Shown piece by piece: positions 26,244 to 34,546 of a stretch of 64,000 nt of DNA (position 1 is its first letter; each line of letters starts with the position of its first letter). Both the position numbers and the translations under genes were made by a program. The notes under the pieces are model-generated. The model did not search any database and was not told the DNA's origin. It worked only from the letters and a program-made list of their open reading frames with translations. The stretch is from Natrinema salifodinae (GTDB lineage: Archaea > Halobacteriota > Halobacteria > Halobacteriales > Natrialbaceae), in assembly GCF_900110455.1 (NCBI RefSeq), contig NZ_FOIS01000004.1, positions 434,001-498,000 of the forward strand, given 5' to 3'.

Positions 26244-27896
26244 ATGATCGATCGCGAGAGACGGCGGGTGCTGATGTACGGTGGCCTGGCGCTGACCGGG
26301 GGAGCGCTCACGGCCGGTGTCAGGGCCGCCGCCGACGGCAGTGGGGAGACCGATACCGGCGCCGGAACCGATACCGCATCGACAACGGCCGCGACGGGCG
26401 ACAGGAGCGTTTCTACGGCCGGTGAGTGGGCGTCGCTGGGCGGGACTCTCGGGAATAACGCGTTCGTGCCGGACGCCAGCGGCCCGGAGTCGCCGGTCAC
26501 CGTCGCCTGGGAGTCCGAGTACGGAGGGCGGGTCGCGGTCGCCAACGGGCTCGTCTATGTGCCGGTCGACGGCGCGGTTCACGCGCTCGACGCCGCCACC
26601 GGTTCGCTCGAGTGGCAAAGCGCGGACGTCGACGCGAGCGGCACGCCCGCGGTCACGGCGGACGCGGTCCACGTCGGCGGCGAGCGGCTGACCGCCGTCG
26701 ATCCGTACACGGGCGACATCTGCTGTCTGTTCGATCCGACCGTCGTCGACCGGGTCCCGTCGCCCGTCGTCGCCGCGGGACTCGTGCTCGTCGTCGCCGA
26801 CGGCGTCCTCTACGCCCTCGACGCCGTCGGTTACGAGGAGCAGTGGCGGTTCGAACCCGACGAGCCGCTGTACGAACACCCGGTCGCCGTCGCCGATGGG
26901 ACGGTGATCGCGCTCGGCGAATCGCGGGTGTACGCGCTCGACGTCGACGACGGCTCCGAACGGTGGACGAACGAACCGGCGGATAACGGCGACCACAGCC
27001 GCTTCACGCCGCCGTCTGCCGACCGAGTCGGCCATCCCGTCGCGACCGACAATGTCGTCGCCGTCGGTCGCGAGCGACCGGGACCGAGCGCGAGCGAGTC
27101 GACCGGGGAGATAGCGCTCTACGATCTCGAAACCGGCGCAAAGCGAGTCGCCGGCGAGTCCTCGTCCGCGCCGGGCCCGATCGCCGACGACCGGTTCTAC
27201 GTCCACCCTCGCGGCTCGTTCGATATCGTCGGGTACGATGGAGAGACCGGCGAGCCCGCCTGGCGGCCGGCGGTCGCGACGTCCGACGTGTCGTCGATTG
27301 TCGTCGCCGACGGCACCGTCTACGCGGGCCTCGCGACCGACGGCGCCGGCGGTCCGGACGAGCAGTCCGACTCCGGGACCGGCGTGTACGCCTTCGACAG
27401 CGAAACCGGCGCCGTCGAGTGGGCCGTCCCCACCGATCCGGTCCGATCCCTCGCGCTCGTCGGCGGGACGCTCTACGCCGCCGGTGACGAGTGGGTGATC
27501 GCGATTCGGTCCGAAGGGGATGACGGATCGGCGGACGCCGACGAGGAACTCGACACGTTGGCCGCCGACGAAGCCGGCGATACGGGTACCGCGGGTGGCG
27601 GCGACGGTGATACCACTGGAACCGGCGACCGCGGTAGCGGTGACGATGTGGACGAGCGAGCGGTCGCCCAACGCGCGGACGCCGAGTCCGTCGCACTCGG
27701 TAACGAGAGCGACGGCAGCGACGACCGTACCGGCGGCGACGGGACGGCGCTTCAGTCCGAGGTCGAATCGGTCGAGGGAGACGGCTCCGACGAACTGCCC
27801 GGATTCACGTCCGGGACCGGTATCGCCGGCGGAGCCCTCGCGCTCGAGTGGCTTCGGCGGCGGGCCAGCGGCGAGGAAGGAGAGGGGGAGGAGTGA
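26244..27896 (+). CDS. Exported PQQ-like beta-propeller with Tat signal and PGF-like C-terminus
   Basis: A 550-residue protein. The N-terminus carries twin arginines in RERRRVLMYGG followed by a hydrophobic stretch, consistent with a Tat signal; a Thr/Ala/Asp-rich linker follows. The propeller (about residues 60-430) shows repeats such as LVYVPVDGAVHALDAATG and VYAFDSETGAVEW. A long Asp/Gly/Thr-rich tether leads to LPGFTSGTGIAGGALALEWLRRR near the end, which has the three parts (PGF, hydrophobic stretch, Arg cluster) of an archaeosortase PGF-CTERM signal, although the hydrophobic part is short. Function is unknown; scaffolding or extracellular binding is plausible. Confidence 0.85.
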   Translation: MIDRERRRVLMYGGLALTGGALTAGVRAAADGSGETDTGAGTDTASTTAATGDRSVSTAGEWASLGGTLGNNAFVPDASGPESPVTVAWESEYGGRVAVANGLVYVPVDGAVHALDAATGSLEWQSADVDASGTPAVTADAVHVGGERLTAVDPYTGDICCLFDPTVVDRVPSPVVAAGLVLVVADGVLYALDAVGYEEQWRFEPDEPLYEHPVAVADGTVIALGESRVYALDVDDGSERWTNEPADNGDHSRFTPPSADRVGHPVATDNVVAVGRERPGPSASESTGEIALYDLETGAKRVAGESSSAPGPIADDRFYVHPRGSFDIVGYDGETGEPAWRPAVATSDVSSIVVADGTVYAGLATDGAGGPDEQSDSGTGVYAFDSETGAVEWAVPTDPVRSLALVGGTLYAAGDEWVIAIRSEGDDGSADADEELDTLAADEAGDTGTAGGGDGDTTGTGDRGSGDDVDERAVAQRADAESVALGNESDGSDDRTGGDGTALQSEVESVEGDGSDELPGFTSGTGIAGGALALEWLRRRASGEEGEGEE

Positions 27897-27993
27897 TCGG
27901 CCGCTCCGCGGATACTGCTACCGGACGACCGCGGACGAACCGCCGGCCGCGGAGAGCACGCCGTTTAACTCCCTGACCCCCCAAACGGGGATA

Positions 27994-29181
27994 ATGAGTC
28001 AATCGCGCGCGTTCTGTCCCCGTTGCGGGGACCCGATCCCGGAGCGATCCGCGAGCGGCGCGGACGCTGCGGATCCGCTGCGGCCGGGCGCCGAGGTCGA
28101 ACTCTGCGACGAGTGTTACTTCGAGGACTTCGACTTCGTCGACGCCCCGGACCGGATCGACGTCCGCGTCTGCGCCCAGTGCGGCGCCGTCTACCGGGGG
28201 AACCGGTGGGTCGACGTCGGCGCCCAGGACTACACCGACATCGCCATCGAGGAGGTCAGCGAGGCGCTGGGCGTCCACGTCGACGTCGACGACGTCGCCT
28301 GGCAGATCGATCCCGAACAGGTCGACGAGAACACGATCCGAATGCACTGTTACTTCACGGGCGTGGTCCGCGGGACGCCGGTCGACGAGCAGGTGACCGT
28401 GCCGGTCAAGATCGCCCGCCAGACCTGTCAGCGGTGCGGCCGGATCGCCGGCGACTACTACGCCAGCATCGTCCAGATCCGCGCCGAGGACCGCACGCCG
28501 ACGAGCGAGGAGACCGATCGCGCCGAGGAGATCGCGAACCAGGTCGTCGCCGACATGGAGGCAACGGGCGACCGCAACGCCTTCGTCACCGAGGTCGGCG
28601 AGACCGACGACGGGCTGAACATCAAGGTCTCGACCAACAAGATCGGCAAGAAGATCGCGAACAAGATGGTCGAGGAGTTCGGCGGCACCGTCAACGACGC
28701 CGAAACCCTCGTGACGGAGGACGAGGACGGCAACGAGGTCTACCGCGTGACCTTCGCCGTCCGCCTGCCGCCGTACACGCCAGGCGACGTCATCGACCTG
28801 GCGGACGACGAGAAGGGGCCCGTCCTCGTCCGCAGCGCCCACGGCAACCTGAAGGGAACGCGGGTGACCACCGGCGAGCGCTACGAAGCGGGCTACGAAG
28901 AGGGGAACTCTCCCGAGGCCCGCAAGCTCGGCGAACTCGAGGACGCCGTCGAGACGACGGTCGTCACCGTCGAGGACGAGAACGCCGTCCAGGTGCTCGA
29001 CCCCGAGACCTACCAGGCGACGACCGTCGCCAGGCCGGACTACTTCGATGCGGCCGCCGAGACGGTGCCCGTGTTGAAGAGCCGCGCGGGACTGCACGTG
29101 CTGCCGGATTCGGATCCCGATACCGGCGCGGACGACGTCGAGCCCTACGATCCCTACGCGAACGCCGATACCGATGCCTGA
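27994..29181 (+). CDS. nmd3: NMD3-family ribosome biogenesis protein
   Basis: A 395-residue archaeal homologue of the eukaryotic 60S export adaptor NMD3. The zinc-binding N-terminal region shows four CxxC pairs: CPRC, CDEC, CAQC and CQRC. The RNA-binding-like second half includes STNKIGKKIANKMVEEFGG. In archaea, which have no nucleus, it is thought to act on the large ribosomal subunit. The start at 27994 is the ATG of MSQSRAFCPRC. It overlaps the taw2 start by eight bases, so both are coupled as an RNA-biology operon. Confidence 0.93.
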   Translation: MSQSRAFCPRCGDPIPERSASGADAADPLRPGAEVELCDECYFEDFDFVDAPDRIDVRVCAQCGAVYRGNRWVDVGAQDYTDIAIEEVSEALGVHVDVDDVAWQIDPEQVDENTIRMHCYFTGVVRGTPVDEQVTVPVKIARQTCQRCGRIAGDYYASIVQIRAEDRTPTSEETDRAEEIANQVVADMEATGDRNAFVTEVGETDDGLNIKVSTNKIGKKIANKMVEEFGGTVNDAETLVTEDEDGNEVYRVTFAVRLPPYTPGDVIDLADDEKGPVLVRSAHGNLKGTRVTTGERYEAGYEEGNSPEARKLGELEDAVETTVVTVEDENAVQVLDPETYQATTVARPDYFDAAAETVPVLKSRAGLHVLPDSDPDTGADDVEPYDPYANADTDA

Positions 29182-30421
29182 CGATCCGGAACGGGGCGGC
29201 GAACCGGCGGAGCCGGACGAGAGCCCCGATGGGCCCGCGTCGGACGTCGATGCGCGCCTCGATCGCGCGGACGCACCGCTGGCCGCGGTCGTCGAGAAGT
29301 CCCGCGCGGAGACGGCCATCGAGTCGCTGCGCGCCGAGGGCGTCTACGACGACTCCCGGCGCGTGCGCGAGGCTCGAGGGCGAAGCGGAGCGAAGCCCTC
29401 GGACGACGCGATCCAGTCTTCGACCCGCGAGGACGGACCCGCCCGGATCGCGCTGCCGGTCACGGATCCCCCGTCCGAGACGCGCGTGCTCGAGGTCGTC
29501 CGACAGCTCGACCCCGAGCCGCGAAATACCGATCTCGAGGATCTGCTGGCCGACCGCGGCTGGAGCGACGAGGCCCTCGAATCCGCACCAGGCTCGTGGG
29601 CCGTGATCGGCTCGGTGATCCTCGTGACGGTGCCCGAGGGCTGCCCCGACGAGGCCGACCTCGGGGAGGCCCTGCTGGAACTCCACGGCGAGGCCGACAG
29701 CGTCCTGGCCGACGAGGGGATCGCCAACGACGGCGCGGCCGGCACCTACCGCGAGCCCCGCACCCGCCTCATCGCGGGCGAGCGCGACACCGAAACGATC
29801 CACACCGAACACGGGACCCGGTACGGGCTCGACCCCGCGGCGGTCATGTTCTCGCCGGGGAACCAGGCCGAACGCGCGCGGATGGGCGAGGTCGCGAGCG
29901 CCGACGAGCAGGTGTTCGATATGTTCGCCGGCATCGGCTACTTCACCCTCCCTATGGCCCGGTCCGGCGCGCGGGTGACTGCGACCGAGATCAACCCGAC
30001 CGCGTTCCGGTACCTGGTCGAGAACGCGATGCTCAACGACGTCGGCGACCAAGTCGACGCCTACATGACCGACTGTCGGGACCTGGCGGGCGAGATCGAG
30101 GCCGACCGGGTCGTCATGGGGTACTACGGGAGCGGAAACGAGAGCGAGCGCGCGGACGGCGACCGCGACGGCGGCGCACACGGCACGCGCGCCGACGAGG
30201 CCCACGAGTTCTTGGACGACGCCCTGACCGCGCTGGTGCCTGACGGCGTCGTCCACTACCACGAGGCGACCCCCGAATCCCGGCTGTGGGACCGCCCGCT
30301 CGCCAGGCTCGAGTCGGCGGCCGACGCGGCCGACCGGAAACTCGAGGTGCTCGAAAAGCGGCGCGTCAAGAGCCACAGCGCGGGTGTCGATCACGTCGTC
30401 GTCGATGCCCGGTTCGATTAG
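29174..30421 (+). CDS. taw2: Trm5/Tyw2-family tRNA-modifying enzyme, probably Taw2
   Basis: A 415-residue class I SAM-dependent protein. The SAM-binding motif DMFAGIGYFTLPMA begins at Asp249, followed by ATEINPTAFRYLVENA. The catalytic loop reads VVMGYYGS rather than the NxPY-like loop of Trm5 methyltransferases, which favours Taw2, the aminocarboxypropyl transferase of wyosine synthesis on tRNA-Phe; I infer this and it is not certain. The first 115 residues are variable, and codons 68-76 are formed by a short palindromic element (29375-29401). Translationally coupled to nmd3. Confidence 0.82.
   Translation: MPDDPERGGEPAEPDESPDGPASDVDARLDRADAPLAAVVEKSRAETAIESLRAEGVYDDSRRVREARGRSGAKPSDDAIQSSTREDGPARIALPVTDPPSETRVLEVVRQLDPEPRNTDLEDLLADRGWSDEALESAPGSWAVIGSVILVTVPEGCPDEADLGEALLELHGEADSVLADEGIANDGAAGTYREPRTRLIAGERDTETIHTEHGTRYGLDPAAVMFSPGNQAERARMGEVASADEQVFDMFAGIGYFTLPMARSGARVTATEINPTAFRYLVENAMLNDVGDQVDAYMTDCRDLAGEIEADRVVMGYYGSGNESERADGDRDGGAHGTRADEAHEFLDDALTALVPDGVVHYHEATPESRLWDRPLARLESAADAADRKLEVLEKRRVKSHSAGVDHVVVDARFD
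29375..29401. repeat. Palindromic element inside taw2
   Basis: CGAGGGC and GCCCTCG flank a GAAGCGGAGCGAA core. The core resembles that of the intergenic palindrome at 37102-37139. It adds an Arg/Gly/Ala-rich stretch to the variable N-terminal part of the protein, without breaking the frame. Confidence 0.6.
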
Positions 30422-30429
30422 TACCGGCG

Positions 30430-30511
30430 TCGACCTTGACCCCGATCCCGACCCGGCGCTGACTCCGTCGACCTTGACCCCGATCCCGACCCGGCGCTGA
30501 CTCCGTCGACC
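30430..30511. repeat. 38-base tandem duplication downstream of taw2
   Basis: Two exact 38-base copies (30430-30467 and 30468-30505) are followed by the first six bases of a third. The identity implies a recent duplication, or slippage between GACCCCGATCCCGACCC-type runs. It lies outside any gene. Confidence 0.95.
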
Positions 30512-30572
30512 GCCGGCCGCGGGACGCCGGTCGGTCGTGGCATTGATACCCGCGGAACGACAGCTACCGCCC

Positions 30573-30656
30573 ATGGACAAGAATCAGCTCATCGCGCTAC
30601 TCTTCGCGCTCCTCATGGTCTCCTCGATGGTCGCCTGGAGCGCGTCCGTGTTCTGA
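30573..30656 (+). CDS. 27-residue single-helix membrane microprotein
   Basis: The frame encodes MDKNQLIALLFALLMVSSM and then VAWSASVF. A short polar N-terminus precedes one hydrophobic helix that covers most of the protein. I believe similar tiny proteins occur in other haloarchaea, but this is memory and unverified. No ribosome-binding site is obvious and no partner is assigned. The lack of frame interruption and the clear helix make it more than a chance frame. Confidence 0.6.
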   Translation: MDKNQLIALLFALLMVSSMVAWSASVF

Positions 30657-30724
30657 CGGGGCGGTCGAGATACCGATCCATCGAGCGTAAGGATTTACTT
30701 CAAACTGATCGATATGACAACTAG

Positions 30725-31600
30725 ATGACCGAGGAGTCAGCGCGCGCCCTCCGGTACCTCTCCGGATCGGCCGTCCGGCCTGCTATCCTCGAGCGGCTCG
30801 TCGACGGGCCCGCTCGTCCCGCCGACCTCGTCGAACGGACCGGCGTCTCCCGGACGACCGTCCACCGGACGCTCTCCGAGGTGACCGACCGCGACTGGGC
30901 GCGTCGCGTCGACGGCGGGTACGACGCCACGCCCGTCGGCGAGTTGGCCCTCGAAACCTACGAACGTGCCCGCGCTCGGTTTCGGACCATCGATCGGTTC
31001 GAACCGTTTCTCTCGCACCTCGGGCCGGCGGCCGCGGACCTCGATCCGGACTGGCTGCGCGGTGCCGACCTGGCGACGGCGACCGACGCGAACCCCTACT
31101 ACCCCTCCGAGTGGTACGTGGAGCGACTCGCCGCCTGCTCGAACGAGAACGCGTCCCGGACCGGCGACGAGGAGACGAGTGGAATCGGGAAGGGAGACCC
31201 GGAACGCCTGCGTCTCGCGGCGCCGGTCTTCACCCGACGAGTGCTTGCCGTCCACGCGCCGAGCACCGACGAGGGGCCGCTCGACGAGGGACGCGCGACG
31301 GAACTCGTCGTCGGCGACGCGGCCCTCCGCGCGGTCGCCGAGCGGTATCCCGACCAGGTCCGGAACGCGCTCGCACACGACGGCTTCGATCTGTACGCCG
31401 CGTCGGCGGCGCCGTCGGTGGGAATCGCACTCGCCGGAGAACGGGTCGTCCTGGGCGCGCCCGAAGACGGACGACTCGATGCCGCCGTCGAGAGCGCGGA
31501 CGACCGACTCCTGGAGTGGGCGACCCACCGGTACCGCCGACTGCGAGCGGACGCGCGCCCGGTGACCGAATTCGACGACTGTCATCTCTCCTCGACGTGA
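30725..31600 (+). CDS. HTH transcriptional regulator, ArsR-like with FilR1-type effector domain
   Basis: A 291-residue protein with an N-terminal winged helix (about residues 10-75, RPADLVERTGVSRTTVHRTL) and a C-terminal domain (about 120-285) resembling the effector half of haloarchaeal FilR1-like regulators. The region around residues 140-160 is charged and probably a loop. A GGATTTACTT box about 35 bases before the ATG may be the promoter. The ligand and target genes are unknown. Downstream lie two direct TGTTACAC copies (31673-31699), which could be a binding site. Confidence 0.85.
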   Translation: MTEESARALRYLSGSAVRPAILERLVDGPARPADLVERTGVSRTTVHRTLSEVTDRDWARRVDGGYDATPVGELALETYERARARFRTIDRFEPFLSHLGPAAADLDPDWLRGADLATATDANPYYPSEWYVERLAACSNENASRTGDEETSGIGKGDPERLRLAAPVFTRRVLAVHAPSTDEGPLDEGRATELVVGDAALRAVAERYPDQVRNALAHDGFDLYAASAAPSVGIALAGERVVLGAPEDGRLDAAVESADDRLLEWATHRYRRLRADARPVTEFDDCHLSST

Positions 31601-31672
31601 ACAGCCGTTCCGAGCCAGTCGCGTTCTCACTCGCCTTCTGTTACGGCATCGCCTGGCCGGCCGATCGCCGAC

Positions 31673-31699
31673 TGTTACACACCGTGCAACGTGTTACAC
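31673..31699. promoter_or_regulatory. Direct repeat TGTTACAC, possible operator
   Basis: TGTTACAC occurs at 31673-31680 and 31692-31699, 19 bases apart start to start, close to two turns of the helix. It lies in the 266-base gap between the regulator gene and the convergent helicase. Function is speculative. Confidence 0.3.
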
Positions 31700-31866
31700 G
31701 AGACAGATAATTGATCGCCGAGGGGCTGGGTACGAACGACGACGCGGCGGTAGATCGGTTTCGAGGTCATGCCGACCATCCGCGACGGACCCGGTCCGCC
31801 GCCGCGTCGGCCGTCTCCGCATCTTTACTCGGCTCGCGCCCAGAGACGTTTTCTCAGCTCCCGCGC

Positions 31867-33726
31867 TCACTCGTCAGTGTCCCAGACGTCCGCCAATGGA
31901 CTCGAGCGGGACGAGCGCCGCGACCGGCCCGACCCCCGCGAGCGCGCGGACCGATCGGTCCGTCCGCCTCGTCCGCGGTCGGATGTCGGTCCACCGCTGT
32001 CCACACTGCCGTCCGTTCCCGACGTCCCGTCGCCGAGCGCCGCCCGCGGATCGAACTGCGGGAGGTCAGGCGACTCCATGCGGTCGACCTGAGCTTCGAA
32101 CCAGGCGGGCATATCGGTCCGAGCGCGATCGAAGAGATCGACCAGGCTCGAGTCGGCGAGGTACGTCGCACCGTAGTCGTCGGGCGCGCGGACGACCCGG
32201 CCGCAGGCCTGGATCACCGTGCGCAGCGCCGTCCGGTAGTACCAGGCCCACTGGCCCTCCTCGAGCCGGTGGGCGACCCGCGAGTCGCCCGTGTTGAGGA
32301 ACGGGGCCTTACAGAGCACCTGCCACCGACAGAGGTCGCCCTTGAGGTCCAGCGCCTCCTCCATCTTCACCGAGAGGAAAACGTCCGGGTCGTCGCTGGC
32401 CTTCCAGGCCTCGAGGGCGGCGTCGCGGCCGTCGCGGTCGTGGGTCCGGATCCGGTCGCCGACGCCGAAGTCCCGCAGGCGGTCCGCCAGGCGCTCCTGA
32501 ATGTCGTAGGAGTGGGCGTGGATCAGCCCCTTCTCGTCGGGGTGGCGCTGCATGAGCCGGACGATCGTGCGGGCGATCTTCGGCGTCGTTTCGTCGCGCT
32601 GCTCGTAGGTCATCTTCCCCTGCGTGACGTCGTACAGCGGCCGGTTCTCGACGGGGAAGGTGTGCCCGACGTCGACCAGGGCGACGTCGTCGGGGTCGAG
32701 ACCGACCTGACGGCAAAAGGCGGCCTTGTTGAGGATCGTCGCCGAGAGGAGCGCAAACTTGTTCCCCCGGTCCCAAACGGTGTGCTGGAGGTACTTCTCG
32801 GGGTTCATCGGCTTGATCGTCAGCGGGCCGCCCCGCGGTTCGTCGCCGTCGCCGTTGTCGTCGGCGCCGGTGCGCCCGCGCGACTCGGACTGGTCGACCA
32901 GCCAGGTCGTCGGACTCTGGGGGTCGCGATAGTCCGAGACGAACCAGTCGAGTTCGCCGATGAGTTCCTGGAGGCGGTCGCGTTCGCGAACTTCCGCGGG
33001 GGAGAGCGAGTCCTGTGCGAGCAGTTCGTCCTTCCGGCGTTCGCACGTCCCTTCGAGGCTCTCAGCGTACCGGACGGCACGCTCGACGTCGTCGATCTCG
33101 GGGACGCGCAGATCGTCCCAGAACGGGACGGTTCGGGGGCCGAGCTGGATCGTCGCGTACATCTCCGCCCACTCCGCTAAGCCGTGTGCCTCGTCGACGA
33201 CCACGACGTCGCGCGTGCGAAAGACCTCGCTGCCAGCGGTCTGCATGAAGTAGGCCAGCGTCATCGCCGCGATCTCCCGGTTCGAGGCGATCGCCCGGTC
33301 GGAGAAGTACGGACACCGGTGTTTCACGGAGCAATCGTAGCCGCGTTCGCGGACGCAGGGCGCCTGGTTGACCGGCGTGTCGCGCTCCTCCGGGAGGATG
33401 CAGGTGTAGTTCGACTTGCCCCGGATGACGTTTAGGTCCGCCAGCAGGTCGTCGGCGGCCACGTCGTCCAGTTGGGAGACCTGCGGCGTCGTGTAGTAGG
33501 CGCCGGTCGCGTCGCTGGGATCGCCCTCGTCGGCGCGCCTGGCGCAGCCGGCGACGGCGCGGGCCAAGAGTGACTTGCCGCTGCCCGTCGGCGCACGAAC
33601 GAGCACGACGTCGTTGCCGGCCGCGAAGGCGTCGCGAATGTCGCGGAGGGCCTGCTCCTGATTCCCGCGGTAGCTCGGTGCGGGAAACGCTTCGAAGATC
33701 CGCTCGGGATTCACCGTTCGATTCAC
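31867..33726 (-). CDS. XPD/DinG-like iron-sulfur ATP-dependent DNA helicase
   Basis: A 619-residue superfamily 2 helicase. Walker A is APTGSGKS at residues 45-52; the DEAH box appears in VVVDEAHGLAEW; motif VI is QACGRVVRAPDDYG. Four cysteines between the first two motifs (NYTC, APC, YDC, HRC) match the 4Fe-4S site of XPD-type helicases. These enzymes unwind 5-prime to 3-prime during repair. An Arg/Ser-rich C-terminal tail is low in information. The start is the GTG of VNRTVNPERIF; the frame is open upstream but the preceding residues are basic and unlikely to be translated. Confidence 0.92.
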   Translation of the reverse strand: MNRTVNPERIFEAFPAPSYRGNQEQALRDIRDAFAAGNDVVLVRAPTGSGKSLLARAVAGCARRADEGDPSDATGAYYTTPQVSQLDDVAADDLLADLNVIRGKSNYTCILPEERDTPVNQAPCVRERGYDCSVKHRCPYFSDRAIASNREIAAMTLAYFMQTAGSEVFRTRDVVVVDEAHGLAEWAEMYATIQLGPRTVPFWDDLRVPEIDDVERAVRYAESLEGTCERRKDELLAQDSLSPAEVRERDRLQELIGELDWFVSDYRDPQSPTTWLVDQSESRGRTGADDNGDGDEPRGGPLTIKPMNPEKYLQHTVWDRGNKFALLSATILNKAAFCRQVGLDPDDVALVDVGHTFPVENRPLYDVTQGKMTYEQRDETTPKIARTIVRLMQRHPDEKGLIHAHSYDIQERLADRLRDFGVGDRIRTHDRDGRDAALEAWKASDDPDVFLSVKMEEALDLKGDLCRWQVLCKAPFLNTGDSRVAHRLEEGQWAWYYRTALRTVIQACGRVVRAPDDYGATYLADSSLVDLFDRARTDMPAWFEAQVDRMESPDLPQFDPRAALGDGTSGTDGSVDSGGPTSDRGRGGRTDRSARSRGSGRSRRSSRSSPLADVWDTDE

Positions 33727-33891
33727 GGCGCGGCCGCGTCCTAAAGGCTGCGAACCGTCGCGCCCGCTGCGAGTCCGGCGGGCCCGACCGGCCGCGAGCC
33801 CCGCCGAAACCACCGGCTACCGGCGGCGGTCGGCCCGGTATCGGGCACCTACGGCCGGCCGCGACCGACGACGACCCGGGTAGCCGGCCGA

Positions 33892-33900
33892 TTACAAATA
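33892..33900 (+). promoter_or_regulatory. TATA box of the tRNA-like gene
   Basis: TTACAAATA stands out in a very GC-rich context about 30 bases before the first base of the tRNA-like structure at 33927, where transcription should start. Confidence 0.6.
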
Positions 33901-33926
33901 CGAAATCCGCCGTCGGCCTCACGTGC

Positions 33927-34015
33927 GGAAGGGTCGCTCAGTGGTAGAGCACCGCGGTGCCACCTGGTTCCGCGGCGGCGTTCAGCCGCGTGGCGTTCGA
34001 ATCCCACCCCTTCCG
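33927..34015 (+). tRNA. Non-canonical tRNA-like gene, GCC (Gly) anticodon position
   Basis: The acceptor strands GGAAGGG and CCCTTCC pair perfectly. The D arm is GCTC-AGTGGTA-GAGC and the T loop is TTCGAAT, all canonical. Other parts are not. The anticodon stem CCGCG/CGCGG encloses 14 bases, GTGCCACCTGGTTC, instead of seven; GTGCCAC would be a normal loop with anticodon GCC, leaving seven extra bases. The variable region is a 14-base arm with stem CGGC/GCCG. The T stem GTGG-C-G carries one extra C against CCCAC. It has its own promoter, so it is probably transcribed. It may be a glycine tRNA with a tiny intron, a decayed tRNA, or a tRNA-like RNA. Confidence 0.6.
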
Positions 34016-34183
34016 TTCACGGCTGCGATTGTGCCGTGGTTGTGGCTGCGGTTCGCAAGAGCGCTCACGCTCGCCGTGGCACGGCGTGCGCGTTCCGTTC
34101 CGTCACATCGCCTCCACTCCCCACTGCAGTCATTTTTCGAGCGTTAATCGACCGCCGGCGACACGCCCGGCGTGACGCGATGA

Positions 34184-34435
34184 TCAGTCCGACAGCGCGC
34201 CGAGCCGCGAGGTCTCGTCGTCGACGCGCTCTAACCGCTCGATGTCCTCGGCGGTCGGATAGTCCGGTATCGCCTCGATACAGGGGTAACACAGCAGGTG
34301 CGACGTCCCGTCATCGAGTTCGAGCGTCATCGCGGTCCCGACGGTGCCGGCGTCCGTCCCGAACGACCAGATGTTGGCGATCCCGCCAGAGACCGTGACC
34401 GTTCGGCCACAGCCGTCACAGGAGTCCTTCGACAT
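34184..34435 (-). CDS. Small zinc-ribbon protein of unknown function (DUF7561-like)
   Basis: An 83-residue haloarchaeal protein. Two Cys pairs, CDGC near the N-terminus and CYPC near residue 48, would bind one zinc ion; GGIANIWSFG and TLELDDGTSHLLC lie between. I recall the family as DUF7561, without certainty. The start at MSKDSCDGC is chosen over an upstream ATG because the Cys pair then sits at the very N-terminus as in relatives. It is divergent from the YkgJ-type gene. Confidence 0.75.
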   Translation of the reverse strand: MSKDSCDGCGRTVTVSGGIANIWSFGTDAGTVGTAMTLELDDGTSHLLCYPCIEAIPDYPTAEDIERLERVDDETSRLGALSD

Positions 34436-34515
34436 ACCCGTGAGTCGGTCCTCGACGGTGAAAGTCGTTCTCCCGTCGGTATCGGACACTCGAGGCAGGG
34501 ACCCGCACGGCGAGC

Positions 34516-34523
34516 GATTATAG
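34516..34523 (+). promoter_or_regulatory. TATA box of the YkgJ-type gene
   Basis: GATTATAG is centred about 27 bases before the ATG at 34547, consistent with a leaderless transcript. Confidence 0.6.
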
Positions 34524-34546
34524 ACCGCGGACGCCTACCGGCGCAC

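Noticed and set aside
33925-34016. Interpretation of the tRNA-like gene as selenocysteine tRNA
   Set aside because: The long variable arm and possible nine-base-pair acceptor recall tRNA-Sec, but no UCA stands in a correctly paired anticodon loop and the D arm has only four pairs.
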